A stretch of DNA of 64,000 nt. Source: Bifidobacterium pullorum DSM 20433 (GTDB taxonomy: Bacteria > Actinomycetota > Actinomycetes > Actinomycetales > Bifidobacteriaceae). The notes under the pieces are model-generated. The model was not told the DNA's origin, ran no database searches, and was given only the letters and a program-made list of their open reading frames with translations. The DNA lies in NCBI RefSeq assembly GCF_000771405.1, contig NZ_JDUI01000001.1:265203-329202 (forward strand). The letters run 5' to 3'. Made by a program: the position numbers and the translations under genes. Positions within the stretch are counted from its first letter, which is position 1, and each line of letters opens with the position of its first letter. Shown here piece by piece: positions 46,476 to 56,066 of this stretch.

Positions 46476-47238
46476 CGTCGGGCTCCGTCCGGGATCGGCA
46501 TCCCAGCGGCATCCGGGAAACGAATTCTCGATGCTCGCCCGTGACGGGATCGTCGAATTCCAGACTGCGCGCCACCAGTTCCAGCGGCCGGCTGAAATCA
46601 TCGTAGGTCCGCGTCGTGATCGCTGGATACAGGTCGTCTCCGACGATCGGCATGCCCAATGATGCCATGTGCACGCGCAGCTGATGGGTTTTGCCGGTAT
46701 GCGGCCGCAGCACGTATCGCGCGAGGCGCCGCCGTCCCGACGCATCCGCCGAGGACCAGGCATGGCGTTCGATGAAGGTCTGGGCGTTCGCCACACCCGG
46801 GATTTCATAGGCCTGCAATCGTCCGCGGTCCTTGACGATATGCGAACGCCGCAGCAACGGGAACGGCCGTGGCGGCTCCAGCCGCGTCAACGTTCCGGTC
46901 CTCGGCCGGATCACCGGAACGCAGGGCGCCAGGCATTCATAAACCTTGCTGGCTTGCCGGTTCTGGAACAGCATCTGGTACGCGCGGCGCAACTCGGGAT
47001 CGCGGACGAACACCAGCACGCCGGCGGTCATCCGGTCCAACCGGTGCGCCGGCGTGATGTCGGGTTCCCCGTACCGTTCCCGCAGACGGATCAACGCGGT
47101 CTGCCGATACCACATGCCACGGGGCATGGTCGCCAGGAAATGCGGTTTGTCGACGACGATGATGCCGGAGTCCTCGTACAGCACGTCCAGCTCGAACGGG
47201 ATCTCCGGCTCGTCATACACCCAGCGGTGCGGCTTCAT
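46465..47238 (-). CDS. RluA-family RNA pseudouridine synthase
   Basis: A 257-residue pseudouridine synthase without an S4 domain. The catalytic aspartate is in PAHRLDRMTAGVLVFVRD; flanking blocks are VLYEDSGIIVVDKPHFLATM and the C-terminal RPHTGKTHQLRVHMASLGMP with IVGDDLYP. The target uridine in rRNA or tRNA cannot be told. ATG 47238 is directly adjacent to the glmS stop codon, so it is translated from the end of the glmS message. The 3' end overlaps the LacI-type gene tail-to-tail. Confidence 0.88.
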   Translation of the reverse strand: MKPHRWVYDEPEIPFELDVLYEDSGIIVVDKPHFLATMPRGMWYRQTALIRLRERYGEPDITPAHRLDRMTAGVLVFVRDPELRRAYQMLFQNRQASKVYECLAPCVPVIRPRTGTLTRLEPPRPFPLLRRSHIVKDRGRLQAYEIPGVANAQTFIERHAWSSADASGRRRLARYVLRPHTGKTHQLRVHMASLGMPIVGDDLYPAITTRTYDDFSRPLELVARSLEFDDPVTGEHREFVSRMPLGCRSRTEPDVSR

Positions 47239-49128
47239 CTACTCGACGGTCACCGACTTGGCCAGATTGCGCGGCTTGTCCACGTCGTAGCCCTTGAGAT
47301 TGGCCATGTCCATGGCGAACAGCTGCAGCGGGATCACATCCACCAGCGGGCTGAGCAACGTCGGGCACGGCGGGCGCCAGAACACGATGTCGGCGTACCG
47401 TTCGGCGTCGGGGTCGCCCTCCTCGGCCACCGCGATCGTGTACGCGCCGCGAGCCTTGACCTCCTCGATGCCGGAGATCACCTTGTTGTGCAGCGTATCG
47501 CGTCCGCGGGCGGACGGCACGATCACCACGACGGGCTCGCCCTCGTCCACCAGCGCAATCGGGCCGTGCTTGAGCTCGCCGGCGGCGAAGCCTTCGGTGA
47601 ACGTATAGGCAATCTCCTTGAGCTTCAGCGCGCCTTCCATGGCCACCGGATAACCGACGTGGCGGCCGAGGAACAGGAACGAGTGCGCGTTCACCATACG
47701 TTCGGCGGCACGCTCGATGGCGGCCTGCTGGGTGTCCAGCACCCACTGGATCTTGCCCGGCATCTCCTTGAGGTTGTCGAGGATCTGGCGAATCTCGTCA
47801 CGGAACATCGTGCCCTTGACCTGCGCCAGGTACAGGCCGAGCAGGTAGGCGGCGGTGACCTGCGCCACGAACGCCTTGGTGGAGGCCACGGCGATCTCCG
47901 GGCCGGCATGGGTGTAGAGCACGGCGTCGGATTCGCGTGGGATGGTGGCTCCCTGCGTATTGCAGATGGCCAGCACGCGCGATCCCTGTTCGCGCGCGTG
48001 GCGCAGCGCCATCAGCGTATCCATCGTCTCGCCCGACTGGGAGATGGCCACGACCAGCGTGCGGGAGGTCAGAATCGGGTCGCGGTAGCGGAACTCATGC
48101 GCCAGCTCGACCTCGACCGGGATGCGCACCCAATGTTCGATCGCGTACTTGGCGACCAGGCCCGCATAGGACGCGGTGCCGCATGCCACCACGATGATCT
48201 TGTCGATGGACCGGAACACGTCGGGTTCGATGCGCACCTCATCGAGCACGATGTCGCCCTTGTCGTCGAACCTGCCCAGCAGCGTGTTCGCCACGGCGTC
48301 GGGATCCTCATGGATCTCCTTGTCCATGAACGACGGCCAGCCGCCCTTCTCGGCGGCGGAGGCGTCCCAATTCACGGTGAACCGGTTCGGCGCATCCACC
48401 ACGTTGCCGTCGAAATCGGTGACGGTCACCGAATCTGCGGTGATGCACACGGCCTCGTCCTGGCCGAGCTCCATCGCCTCCTTGGTGTAGGCCACGAACG
48501 CGGCCACGTCGGAGCCGAGGAAGTTCTCGCCCTGGCCGAGACCGACGACCAGCGGGGAATCATGACGGGCGCCGACCACGATATCCGGCTGGCGACGGTC
48601 GACCGCCAGAATCGTGAACGCGCCGGTCAGCTGGCGCGCCACGCGGCGCAACGCCTCGAACAGGTCGGGATGCCCCGTCTCCGCGATGACTTGCTCGGCC
48701 TCCTTGCCCAGCAGTTTGGCGGCCACCTCGCTGTCGGTGCTGGAGGCGAAGGAGTAGCCCTCCGCCAGCAGCTCGCCCTTCAGCGCGTTGGCGTTCTCGA
48801 TGATGCCGTTGTGGATGATGGCGAGGTTGCCGTCCGCGCTCAGATGCGGGTGGGCATTGTTGTCGCTCGGCGCGCCGTTGGTGGCCCAACGGGTGTGGCC
48901 GATGCCCACCGTGGCGTCCGGAAGCGCACGCTTGGCGAGATCGGCCTCCAGATTGGCGAGACGCCCCGCCTTCTTGCGCACGGCCACATGATCCATGCCC
49001 GGGGCGGCAAGCGCCACGCCGGCCGAGTCATAGCCGCGGTATTCCAAACGCTTCAGTCCCTGCAGACACACCTCCAACGGCTTGCCGCAGGCGGTCGACG
49101 AACCGACATATCCAACGATTCCACACAT
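47239..49128 (-). CDS. glmS: Glutamine--fructose-6-phosphate aminotransferase (isomerizing)
   Basis: A 629-residue enzyme that makes glucosamine 6-phosphate for peptidoglycan. The N-terminal nucleophile is C2 (MCGIVGYVGSS), followed by the class II glutaminase domain (GIGHTRWATNGAPSDNNAHP). Two SIS domains bind the sugar phosphate (VVACGTASYAGLVAKYAIEH, AISQSGETMDTLMALRHARE), and the C-terminus is DKPRNLAKSVTVE. Length is normal. No glmS ribozyme-like leader is recognised in the short region upstream. Confidence 0.97.
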   Translation of the reverse strand: MCGIVGYVGSSTACGKPLEVCLQGLKRLEYRGYDSAGVALAAPGMDHVAVRKKAGRLANLEADLAKRALPDATVGIGHTRWATNGAPSDNNAHPHLSADGNLAIIHNGIIENANALKGELLAEGYSFASSTDSEVAAKLLGKEAEQVIAETGHPDLFEALRRVARQLTGAFTILAVDRRQPDIVVGARHDSPLVVGLGQGENFLGSDVAAFVAYTKEAMELGQDEAVCITADSVTVTDFDGNVVDAPNRFTVNWDASAAEKGGWPSFMDKEIHEDPDAVANTLLGRFDDKGDIVLDEVRIEPDVFRSIDKIIVVACGTASYAGLVAKYAIEHWVRIPVEVELAHEFRYRDPILTSRTLVVAISQSGETMDTLMALRHAREQGSRVLAICNTQGATIPRESDAVLYTHAGPEIAVASTKAFVAQVTAAYLLGLYLAQVKGTMFRDEIRQILDNLKEMPGKIQWVLDTQQAAIERAAERMVNAHSFLFLGRHVGYPVAMEGALKLKEIAYTFTEGFAAGELKHGPIALVDEGEPVVVIVPSARGRDTLHNKVISGIEEVKARGAYTIAVAEEGDPDAERYADIVFWRPPCPTLLSPLVDVIPLQLFAMDMANLKGYDVDKPRNLAKSVTVE

Positions 49129-49221
49129 AGTTCCTCACTTTACCGTGCGATGTGTAACTCCATCGGCCGCATGCGCCGGACGATACCCGCGTGGGTGGGA
49201 TGCCGTCGCACGCCCTGCCCG

Positions 49222-49704
49222 TCAGCGGTTGCGCATATTGGCGTACCGCATGATGCGCAGCGCCTCGCGCTTGTCCTGCTCCTCACGCAGCGCCTGGCGC
49301 TTGTCGTATTCCTTCTTGCCCCGGGCCAGCGCGATCTCCGCCTTGACCCGGCCATCCTTGAAGTACAGGCTCAGCGGCACGATCGTGTAGCCCTTGGCTT
49401 CGATGCCGCGGCTGAGCTTGGCGATTTCCGCGGCGTGCAGCAGCAGCTTGCGCTTGCGTTTGGGCGCATGGTTGTTCCAGGTGCCGTTCAGGTATTCGGG
49501 GATGTTCGCCCCCTCCAGCCAGATCTCGCCGCGCCGGTCGATCGACACGAACGATTCGGCCAGGGATGCGCGCCCCTCCCGCAACGATTTGACTTCGGTG
49601 CCGGACAGTGCGATGCCGGCCTCGTATCGGTCTTCGATGGTGTAGTCGTGCCGTGCCCTGCGGTTCTGCACGATCAGCGATGTCCCTTGCTGTTGCTTGG
49701 ACAC
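49222..49704 (-). CDS. smpB: SsrA-binding protein
   Basis: A 160-residue SmpB that binds tmRNA and delivers it to stalled ribosomes for trans-translation. Family blocks: [69 protein letters not shown] and a basic C-terminal helix, [20 protein letters not shown]. The start is GTG 49704, 19 bp after the CHAP-protein stop codon, with AAAGGAA upstream. No tmRNA gene is recognised in this window. Confidence 0.96.
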   Translation of the reverse strand: MSKQQQGTSLIVQNRRARHDYTIEDRYEAGIALSGTEVKSLREGRASLAESFVSIDRRGEIWLEGANIPEYLNGTWNNHAPKRKRKLLLHAAEIAKLSRGIEAKGYTIVPLSLYFKDGRVKAEIALARGKKEYDKRQALREEQDKREALRIMRYANMRNR

Positions 49705-49723
49705 TGGGACGGATTCCTTTCGA

Positions 49724-51262
49724 TCAGTAATGGATGTACGTGTAGTTGTAGGCGTTGTAGACGGTCTCCCAGGCGGGGAACGTGGCGAAGCCGGTGCCGC
49801 CTTCGGAGATGAGCACGGAACCGTCGGCGTTCACGCGCTCCACGACCGCCACATGGCCGTAGTAGGGGTCGGCGTACCAGCCGTTGACGTACTGGCCTCG
49901 CTCGAACACCATGACCGCGCCGTAATGCGGCGTGTTGTTCACCAGGTAGCCCAAGCTGCGGGCGGTGTTGTCCCACTGCTCGCCGTTGCCCATGAACGAG
50001 CCCACGGGCAGCCCCAGTTCGGAGCGACGCAGATACGCCCACAGGGTGCACTGACGCGCCGGGTATGCCGAGCCGCCCACCGTATTGCCGGTGGAATGTC
50101 CATAACAATATCCCGATCCCGAGGGGCAGCTGCCGGGAACGGAGTAGTTCATGCCGTTCGCGGTGCCGCCGCCGGTGTTCCCGCCGGACGAGCCACCGGT
50201 GCCGCCGCCACCGGTGCTGCCTCCCGATGAGCCTCCGGAGGATCCCCCGGAACTGCCGCCGGAGCCGGAACCACCGGAGCTGGAGCCGCCGGACGAGCCC
50301 CCTGAGCTGGCACCGCCGGACGAGCCGCTATTGCCGCCGCTATTGGAGCCGCCACCCGTGTTGCCGCCGACCTGTTGCTGGCCTCCGGTGCTCGGATCCG
50401 GTTTCGCGGCCTGTATCTGCTCCTGCTGGGCGGCCCACGAGTCGATCTCCGATTTCATCGACACAATCTCCGCGGCCTCCTGCGCCTCCTGCGTGGTCAG
50501 CTGATCGGACTGCTCCTCGAGTTTCTGACGCGCGGCCTCGCTCCGTTCGCGCAGGGCCTGCAGATCCTCCTGCTTGGATTGCGCCTCCTGCGCGGCCTTC
50601 GCCGCGGAGGCCGCCTGCTGGTCCGCCTGCGTCTTGAGCTGCGCCACCTCGTCCTCGATGGCGGCCAGGCGTTCCTTGCGGTTCATCGAGACGCCCAGCT
50701 CCCCCGCCGCGTCGGAAGCGGCGTTCGCCTCGGAACGGGCCACGGCCGCCTGCGACTGCATCCGGTCCACGAATTCATCCGTGGTGGTCGAATTCGTCAC
50801 CACGCTCATCAGGTCCGATGCCGTGGAGCCGTGGAAGCTCTCCCTGGCCAGCTGCGCCACCGCGTCCTTGGCGTCGTCATAGTCCGCGCCGGTCTGTTCG
50901 ATCTTCCGCTCGAGATCCTCCCTGTCCTGACGGGCGGCCTCCAGACGTTCGGCGGTGGCGTCCGCCAGGCTCTGGGCCTGTTCGGACGTCTGCTGGGCCT
51001 CTTCGGCGGCGGCCACGGCGACGGGAATCTGGTTCTCGGTCAGATCGTCAAGTTCCAGGATCGTATTGGCCAGGTCCTCGTTCACCCCAGCCAGCTGCGC
51101 CTTCAGGTCCGCATGGTCCGCCACGGCCTGACGGTATTCGTTCATGCTCGGCACGGCCTCGGCCTCCGGCACCGCCGCCAGGTTCGCCACGCCAAGCGAT
51201 ACCAGCATCGCCGCGCATGACGCCACCCCCAGCATGGCCTTGGTCCGCTTCACCGCTTTCAT
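49724..51262 (-). CDS. Secreted CHAP-domain peptidoglycan hydrolase with coiled-coil (PcsB-like)
   Basis: A 512-residue secreted protein. A signal peptide ([20 protein letters not shown], cleavage near AEA) is followed by a long Glu/Gln/Ala-rich coiled coil (residues about 40-300, including [20 protein letters not shown]). Then come a Gly/Ser-rich linker of about 80 residues and a C-terminal CHAP amidase/endopeptidase domain. The catalytic cysteine is in [13 protein letters not shown], and the histidine in [11 protein letters not shown]. Architecture and position 72 bp downstream of ftsX match PcsB/RipC-type hydrolases, whose coiled coil is held inactive by FtsEX. So it probably splits septal peptidoglycan under FtsEX control. 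ATG 51262 follows AAAGGGG. Confidence 0.88.
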   Translation of the reverse strand: MKAVKRTKAMLGVASCAAMLVSLGVANLAAVPEAEAVPSMNEYRQAVADHADLKAQLAGVNEDLANTILELDDLTENQIPVAVAAAEEAQQTSEQAQSLADATAERLEAARQDREDLERKIEQTGADYDDAKDAVAQLARESFHGSTASDLMSVVTNSTTTDEFVDRMQSQAAVARSEANAASDAAGELGVSMNRKERLAAIEDEVAQLKTQADQQAASAAKAAQEAQSKQEDLQALRERSEAARQKLEEQSDQLTTQEAQEAAEIVSMKSEIDSWAAQQEQIQAAKPDPSTGGQQQVGGNTGGGSNSGGNSGSSGGASSGGSSGGSSSGGSGSGGSSGGSSGGSSGGSTGGGGTGGSSGGNTGGGTANGMNYSVPGSCPSGSGYCYGHSTGNTVGGSAYPARQCTLWAYLRRSELGLPVGSFMGNGEQWDNTARSLGYLVNNTPHYGAVMVFERGQYVNGWYADPYYGHVAVVERVNADGSVLISEGGTGFATFPAWETVYNAYNYTYIHY

Positions 51263-51334
51263 CGAAGCCCCTTTCCGTGCCGTCACGTCCATAGTGCAGC
51301 CATTGTAATGAATCAAACTGAAAACGCCAGGCGA

Positions 51335-52258
51335 TCAGGTCTTCAGATACCGCCGCAGCGAAATCGTCGAAGCCACCACCGAAAGCAGCATCGCGCCCAG
51401 CACCAGCAACGGGGCCGACAGCCAGACCGTCCGTTGCGTGATGAACGGCATCCACTGCACGTTCTGCGCCAGCCAGTCGGTGATGAACACCTTCACCAGC
51501 ACGCTCAACGCACCGCAGGCCAGCATGGAACCCAGGAACGAGGCGACGACGCCCTCCAGCACGAACGGCAACCGAATCGTCCAGTTCGAGGCGCCGACCA
51601 GACGCATGATCTCCGTCTCGTTGCGTCGTGAGGCGGCGCTCAGCCTAATGGTGGTTCCGGTCAGCAGGATGGCGACGACCACCATAACCGCGGCCAACAC
51701 CACGGTGACCACCGTGGCCCGGTTCAACACCGCGAAGATTGGGTCGAAGATCTGCCGCTGATCCACCACATCCTCAACGCCCTCCCTGCCGGACAGCACC
51801 TCGGAGACCATCTGGTACTTCGTCGGGTCCGTCAGCTTCAGCCGCAGCGAATCCTGCATGTCGGCGGCGGTCAGCGTGCGCCCCTGATACATGCCGTCGG
51901 GATACTGCTTCAGGAACGTGTCGTTATAGAAATCCTCGCGGCTCACATAGGTGATCTGCGATACGTCGTCGCCCAGCTCGCGCCGGATCAGGTCCTGCAG
52001 ATCCACGATCTCAGTGTCGGTCGGCGCCACGCCCGCCGCGCAGGAGGCCGCCTGGCTGGTGCCATCCGGACACAGCCACACCACCACCTCCACCTGGTTG
52101 TACCAGTCGCCCTTCGCACGGGAGATCTGAGCCTGCAGCAGCACCGAGGCGCCGATGAACAGGAACGAGATGAACGTGACCAGCATCACCGACAGAATCA
52201 TCGAGACATTGCGGCGCAGGCTGGTCCACGTTTCCGACAGGATGAACCGTACTCGCAT
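51335..52258 (-). CDS. ftsX: Cell-division ABC permease-like protein FtsX
   Basis: A 307-residue four-helix membrane protein. The first helix is MILSVMLVTFISFLFIGASV, followed by a large extracytoplasmic loop (residues about 45-175, including YVSREDFYNDTFLKQYPDG) that in relatives contacts the peptidoglycan hydrolase. Three more helices lie in the C-terminal FtsX domain (TIRLSAASRRNETEIMRLVG motif). It transmits ATP hydrolysis by FtsE across the membrane. Its ATG overlaps the ftsE stop (TGATG). The CHAP hydrolase gene follows. Confidence 0.94.
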   Translation of the reverse strand: MRVRFILSETWTSLRRNVSMILSVMLVTFISFLFIGASVLLQAQISRAKGDWYNQVEVVVWLCPDGTSQAASCAAGVAPTDTEIVDLQDLIRRELGDDVSQITYVSREDFYNDTFLKQYPDGMYQGRTLTAADMQDSLRLKLTDPTKYQMVSEVLSGREGVEDVVDQRQIFDPIFAVLNRATVVTVVLAAVMVVVAILLTGTTIRLSAASRRNETEIMRLVGASNWTIRLPFVLEGVVASFLGSMLACGALSVLVKVFITDWLAQNVQWMPFITQRTVWLSAPLLVLGAMLLSVVASTISLRRYLKT

Positions 52259-53493
52259 CAGGACTCCTCCCCGGTCTGAACGGTGTCATGGCCGCCTTCA
52301 TCCGCCGCCGGCGGTGCCGGAGGCGCGGGTGGCGCGGGCGGTGCCGGAGGCGCCGGGGGCTCGGCCGGTTCTGCCGACGGCTGCTCCACGGTGGGATCGG
52401 CCGGCGGTTCCGGGACCGTCTCGGGCTCGGCGTTCTCGCCATCCTCCGCATCGTCGGACGACCGCTCCCGTTCGGCCTGGGCGTACTCCTCAAGATTCAG
52501 GCCCCGCCCCCAGGTCAGCGTATCCTCCACCGGGGCGAACGCCTCGCCGTACCGTCCGGTACGGCCCGAATGCACGGATTGCGCCAGACGGGCGATGCCC
52601 TCGTTCCCGGTGCCCGAAGACACGGCCTGCGATACGGCATCGACCACTTGGGCGGCGAGTTCACGACGATCGGCGGTATCGTCCAACGCCGTCGGAACCG
52701 TATCCTCGGCAGAGGCATCACCCGCACCGGAATCGCCATCGGCGTCGGCGGCCTCGATCGACAGCTGCGCCTTGGATTCCACTTCGGCGTCGGGGAAATA
52801 CAGGGCGGAATCGTAGGATCCCTGCGCCTCGTCACGCACGATCTTGCCGTTGTGCAGCTCGACGACGCGCTTGCGCATCGAGTTGACGATCTCCTCGTTG
52901 TGAGTCGCCATCACGATTGTGGTGCCGGTGCGGTTGATGGCGTCCAGCACCTCCATGATGCCCAGCGACGTGGTCGGGTCCAGATTGCCCGTGGGCTCGT
53001 CGGCCAGCAGGATCTGCGGATGGTTCACGTAGGCGCGGGCGATCGCCACGCGCTGCTGCTCGCCGCCGGACAGCTCGTGCGGATAGTTGCGCTCCTTGCC
53101 GGTCAGGCCGACCGTCTCCAGCACCTTCGGCACCAGGGAGCGGATGGTGGCACGGCTCGTGCCGATCACCTCCAACGCGAACGCCACGTTCTGCCAAACC
53201 GTCTTGTTGTTGAGCAGCTTGTAGTCCTGGAACACAAAGCCGATGGAACGACGGTACTGCGGCACCTGACGGTTCGTCAGCCGCCGCAGGTCGTTGCCGG
53301 CCACGCGGATCTCGCCTTCGGTCGCCTCCTCCTCACGCAGCAGCAGGCTCAGCAGCGTGGTTTTTCCGGAGCCGGACGCACCGACCAGGAACACGAAGTC
53401 GCCGCGCTCGACATGCAAGGTGATGTCGTCCAACGCGGGACGGGTGCCCTTCGGATAGACCTTGCTGACGTGGTCCAGCGAGATAAGCGCCAT
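52258..53493 (-). CDS. ftsE: Cell-division ATP-binding protein FtsE with long acidic/Pro-rich tail
   Basis: A 411-residue protein. Residues 1-230 are a normal FtsE ATPase: Walker [17 protein letters not shown]-loop [20 protein letters not shown], signature [16 protein letters not shown], Walker [14 protein letters not shown]-loop MATHNEEIV. The remaining 180 residues are an acidic, low-complexity tail ([20 protein letters not shown]) ending in a Pro/Ala repeat, [20 protein letters not shown]. Typical FtsE stops at about 230, so the tail is unusual; it would lie in the cytoplasm. ATG 53493 follows AAGGATTGGAT; TTG 53499 would add two residues. Confidence 0.93.
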   Translation of the reverse strand: MALISLDHVSKVYPKGTRPALDDITLHVERGDFVFLVGASGSGKTTLLSLLLREEEATEGEIRVAGNDLRRLTNRQVPQYRRSIGFVFQDYKLLNNKTVWQNVAFALEVIGTSRATIRSLVPKVLETVGLTGKERNYPHELSGGEQQRVAIARAYVNHPQILLADEPTGNLDPTTSLGIMEVLDAINRTGTTIVMATHNEEIVNSMRKRVVELHNGKIVRDEAQGSYDSALYFPDAEVESKAQLSIEAADADGDSGAGDASAEDTVPTALDDTADRRELAAQVVDAVSQAVSSGTGNEGIARLAQSVHSGRTGRYGEAFAPVEDTLTWGRGLNLEEYAQAERERSSDDAEDGENAEPETVPEPPADPTVEQPSAEPAEPPAPPAPPAPPAPPAPPAADEGGHDTVQTGEES

Positions 53494-53518
53494 ATCCAAT
53501 CCTTACTGTTCTTGGGGG

Positions 53519-54649
53519 TTACGCTTCGGATTCCTCCGCGGCGGCGCGGCGCTGCTCGTGGCGCCAGCGGATACCCGCCTCGATAAACGCGTTGATGTCG
53601 CCGTCGAACACGGCCTGGGTCTGCGAGGTCTCGTAGCCCGTGCGCAGGTCCTTGACCATCTGGTACGGGTGCAGCACGTAGGAACGCATCTGGTCGCCCC
53701 AGCTGGCCTTGATGTCGCCGGCGAGCTCCTTCTTCTTCTTGGCCTCCTCCTCATGGCGCAGCACGAGCAGTCGGGACTGGAGCACGGCCATGGCGGCGGC
53801 GCGGTTCTGGATTTGCGAACGTTCGTCCTGCATCGTGACCACGATGCCGGTGGGCAGGTGGGTGATGCGCACGGCCGAGTACGTGGTGTTCACGCCCTGA
53901 CCGCCGGGACCGGACGAGCAGTATGTGTCGACGCGGATATCGGTGTCCGGGATGTCGATGTGGTCGGTCGCCTCGACGAGCGGGACCACTTCCACAGCGG
54001 CGAAGCTGGTCTGGCGTCGGCCCTGGTTGTCGAACGGCGAGATGCGGACCAGACGGTGCGTGCCGCCCTCCACGGACAGGCGTCCGTAGGCATACGGGGC
54101 GTCCACCTGGAACGTGGCGGACTTGATGCCCGCCTCCTCGGCGTACGAGGTGTCCATCATCTTGGCCTTGAACCCGTTACGCTCGGCCCAGCGCAGGTAC
54201 ATGCGCAGCAGCATCTGGGCGAAGTCGGCCGCGTCCACGCCGCCGGCGCCGGAACGGATCGTCACCACGGCGGAACGCTCGTCGTACTCGCCGTCCAGCA
54301 GCGTCTGGATCTCCATGTCGTCCAGATCCTGACGGATGTTGCCGATCTCGGACTGCGCCTCGGCGAGCGTGTCCGCGTCGTCCTCCTCACGACCGAGTTC
54401 GACCAGCGTCTCCACATCGTCGATGCGCTGGCTGGCGGAGTCCAGACGCTTGAGCTGCGACTGCGCCGCGGACAGACGGCTGGTCACCTTCTGCGCGTTC
54501 TCCGGGTCGTCCCACAGACCCGGCGCTGATGCCTGGACCTCAAGGTCCTGGATCTGCGTCTTGAGACGATCCACGTCCAATGCCTTCGCGATCGACTCGT
54601 ATTTGGCTCGCGCCTCGCCGATCGCCTGTGAAAAATCAAATTCTGCCAT
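53519..54649 (-). CDS. prfB: Peptide chain release factor 2
   Basis: A 376-residue RF2 that recognises UGA and UAA stop codons. The peptidyl-hydrolysis GGQ motif lies in [20 protein letters not shown]. The N-terminal coiled coil [18 protein letters not shown] and the domain [20 protein letters not shown] are standard. ATG 54649 gives [19 protein letters not shown]. The coding frame is continuous with no UGA or shift site near codon 25, so the programmed +1 frameshift known from many bacteria is not used here. It lies 25 bp upstream of ftsE on the same strand. Confidence 0.95.
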   Translation of the reverse strand: MAEFDFSQAIGEARAKYESIAKALDVDRLKTQIQDLEVQASAPGLWDDPENAQKVTSRLSAAQSQLKRLDSASQRIDDVETLVELGREEDDADTLAEAQSEIGNIRQDLDDMEIQTLLDGEYDERSAVVTIRSGAGGVDAADFAQMLLRMYLRWAERNGFKAKMMDTSYAEEAGIKSATFQVDAPYAYGRLSVEGGTHRLVRISPFDNQGRRQTSFAAVEVVPLVEATDHIDIPDTDIRVDTYCSSGPGGQGVNTTYSAVRITHLPTGIVVTMQDERSQIQNRAAAMAVLQSRLLVLRHEEEAKKKKELAGDIKASWGDQMRSYVLHPYQMVKDLRTGYETSQTQAVFDGDINAFIEAGIRWRHEQRRAAAEESEA

Positions 54650-54772
54650 CGTTAACCACCATACAGTTCTAATTGTGAAAATCCTTGGAAACCGATGCCC
54701 GCCGACCTTCGGGATGTCCCCGCCATGGTACTCCGACCCCTTGTCCTGCGGATGTGCGCCCACAGCGCAAAA

Positions 54773-54801
54773 CGGCCCTTTCCGAATCCTGGAAAGGGCC
54801 G
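54773..54801 (-). terminator. Rho-independent terminator of dapD
   Basis: CGGCCCTTTCC (54773-54783) pairs perfectly with GGAAAGGGCCG (54791-54801). On the minus strand the stem is followed by TTTTGC. It starts 19 bp past the dapD stop codon. Confidence 0.8.
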
Positions 54802-54819
54802 ACGTGCAGCGGATGACGC

Positions 54820-55812
54820 TCAGTTGTGCTGGTGCAGCTCGCTGTTCAGCTCGATGCCGGTCTTGCGATACCGGGCCTCGATGGCACCGGTCAGCGAATT
54901 GCGGATGAACAGGATGTTGTCCTTGCCGCTCAGCTCGGCGCCCTTGACCACATCCAGCGGTTCGCCGGCGGCCTGCTTGGCCTTGTCGACCACGGTGATC
55001 TTGGTGCCGGCCGTCACATACAGGCCGGCCTCCACCACGCAGTTGTCGCCCAGCGAGATGCCGATGCCGGCGTTCGCGCCCAGCAGGCTGTGCTCGCCGA
55101 TCGAGACGCGGTGCTTGCCGCCGCCGGACAGCGTGCCCATGATCGAGGCGCCACCGCCGATGTCGGAGCCATTGCCGACCACCACGCCCTGCGAGATGCG
55201 GCCTTCGACCATCGAGGTGCCGAGGGTGCCCGCGTTGAAGTTCACGAAGCCGGCGTGCATGACGGTGGTGCCTTCGCTCAGGTAGGCGCCCAGGCGAGCG
55301 CGGCCGCCGTCGGCCACACGCACGCCGGAGGGGATCACATAATCCAGCATGCGCGGGATCTTGTCCAGCGAGATCACGGTCACGCCGGCATGCGGCATGC
55401 CCGGCGTGGTACGCATGCGTTCGGCCTCCACATCCATCTTGCGCAGCGCGAAGGTCTCGGCGGCGAACGGACCGTAGTTGGTCCACACCACGGTGGCGAG
55501 CTTGGCGAAGATGCCATCCAGGTTCAGTGTGTTCGGCTTGGCCAGGCGCATGCTCATCAGATGCAGACGCAGGTAGGCGTCGGCCGCATCCGCGATCGGC
55601 TCGTCCAGCTGGCTGACGGTGAACACGGGCAGGCGGCGCACGCCGCGGGCGTCGGCCTCCATATGCACCATCATGTCGAAGTTATGGTTCGGACGGCTCC
55701 CCTCGGCCGGCGCCTCGCCGATGGTCAGCTTCGGATACCAGACATCCAGGGTGTTGCCGGCCTCGTCCACGCTGGCCAGACCCCAGCCCCATGCCGTACG
55801 CGATTCGCTCAT
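54820..55812 (-). CDS. dapD: 2,3,4,5-tetrahydropyridine-2,6-dicarboxylate N-succinyltransferase
   Basis: A 330-residue acyltransferase of the succinylase branch of lysine/diaminopimelate synthesis. The N-terminal region [20 protein letters not shown] is typical of the actinobacterial DapD. The left-handed beta-helix hexapeptide repeats run from [20 protein letters not shown] to [20 protein letters not shown], with the active-site loop [23 protein letters not shown] 55812 follows AAGGAGC. It is followed by its own terminator, so it is probably a single-gene unit. Confidence 0.94.
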   Translation of the reverse strand: MSESRTAWGWGLASVDEAGNTLDVWYPKLTIGEAPAEGSRPNHNFDMMVHMEADARGVRRLPVFTVSQLDEPIADAADAYLRLHLMSMRLAKPNTLNLDGIFAKLATVVWTNYGPFAAETFALRKMDVEAERMRTTPGMPHAGVTVISLDKIPRMLDYVIPSGVRVADGGRARLGAYLSEGTTVMHAGFVNFNAGTLGTSMVEGRISQGVVVGNGSDIGGGASIMGTLSGGGKHRVSIGEHSLLGANAGIGISLGDNCVVEAGLYVTAGTKITVVDKAKQAAGEPLDVVKGAELSGKDNILFIRNSLTGAIEARYRKTGIELNSELHQHN

Positions 55813-55904
55813 CGTTGCTCCTTGTTCGTCACGAATGTTCCGTACCCAGCATAGCCGAACAGGGAGCCCTGCCCATGGCAGCGATTCAACACGCCCGGCT
55901 TGTA

Positions 55905-56002
55905 CGGACTCTGACACTTTTGTGACCGTGATGCAAGTTCACAACCTTGATATTGCAACGATTCTTGAGATGCATCAGAGTCACGATGCATCAGAGTCCG
56001 CA
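55905..56002. repeat. GGACTCTGATGCATCGTGAC family, copy 4
   Basis: The left arm ACGGACTCTGACACTTTTGT (55905-55924, degenerate) and the right arm GTCACGATGCATCAGAGTCC (55981-56000) close a hairpin of about 98 bp. It fills most of the gap between the start of dapD and the end of the ABC permease gene. Confidence 0.7.
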
Positions 56003-56066
56003 CAGTCCGGGGGTGTCGGGGGCGGACAGCCAAGGGTTCCGTGCGCATGGCCCGGCCATGACCGTG

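Noticed and set aside
47239..49221. glmS ribozyme or riboswitch upstream of glmS
   Set aside because: Only 93 bp separate glmS from smpB and I see no ribozyme core; the family is mainly known from Firmicutes.
46669..49812. 1047-codon open frame on the plus strand opposite glmS and smpB
   Set aside because: Antisense shadow of glmS and smpB, whose family motifs are complete; no recognisable domain or ribosome binding site.
53519..54649. Programmed +1 frameshift in prfB
   Set aside because: No in-frame UGA or CUU-UGA slip site near the start; the gene reads through in one frame.
54650..55486. N-terminal extension of prfB to 655 residues
   Set aside because: The extra residues are an out-of-frame reading of dapD and the intergenic terminator; RF2 starts at ATG 54649 (MAEFDF).
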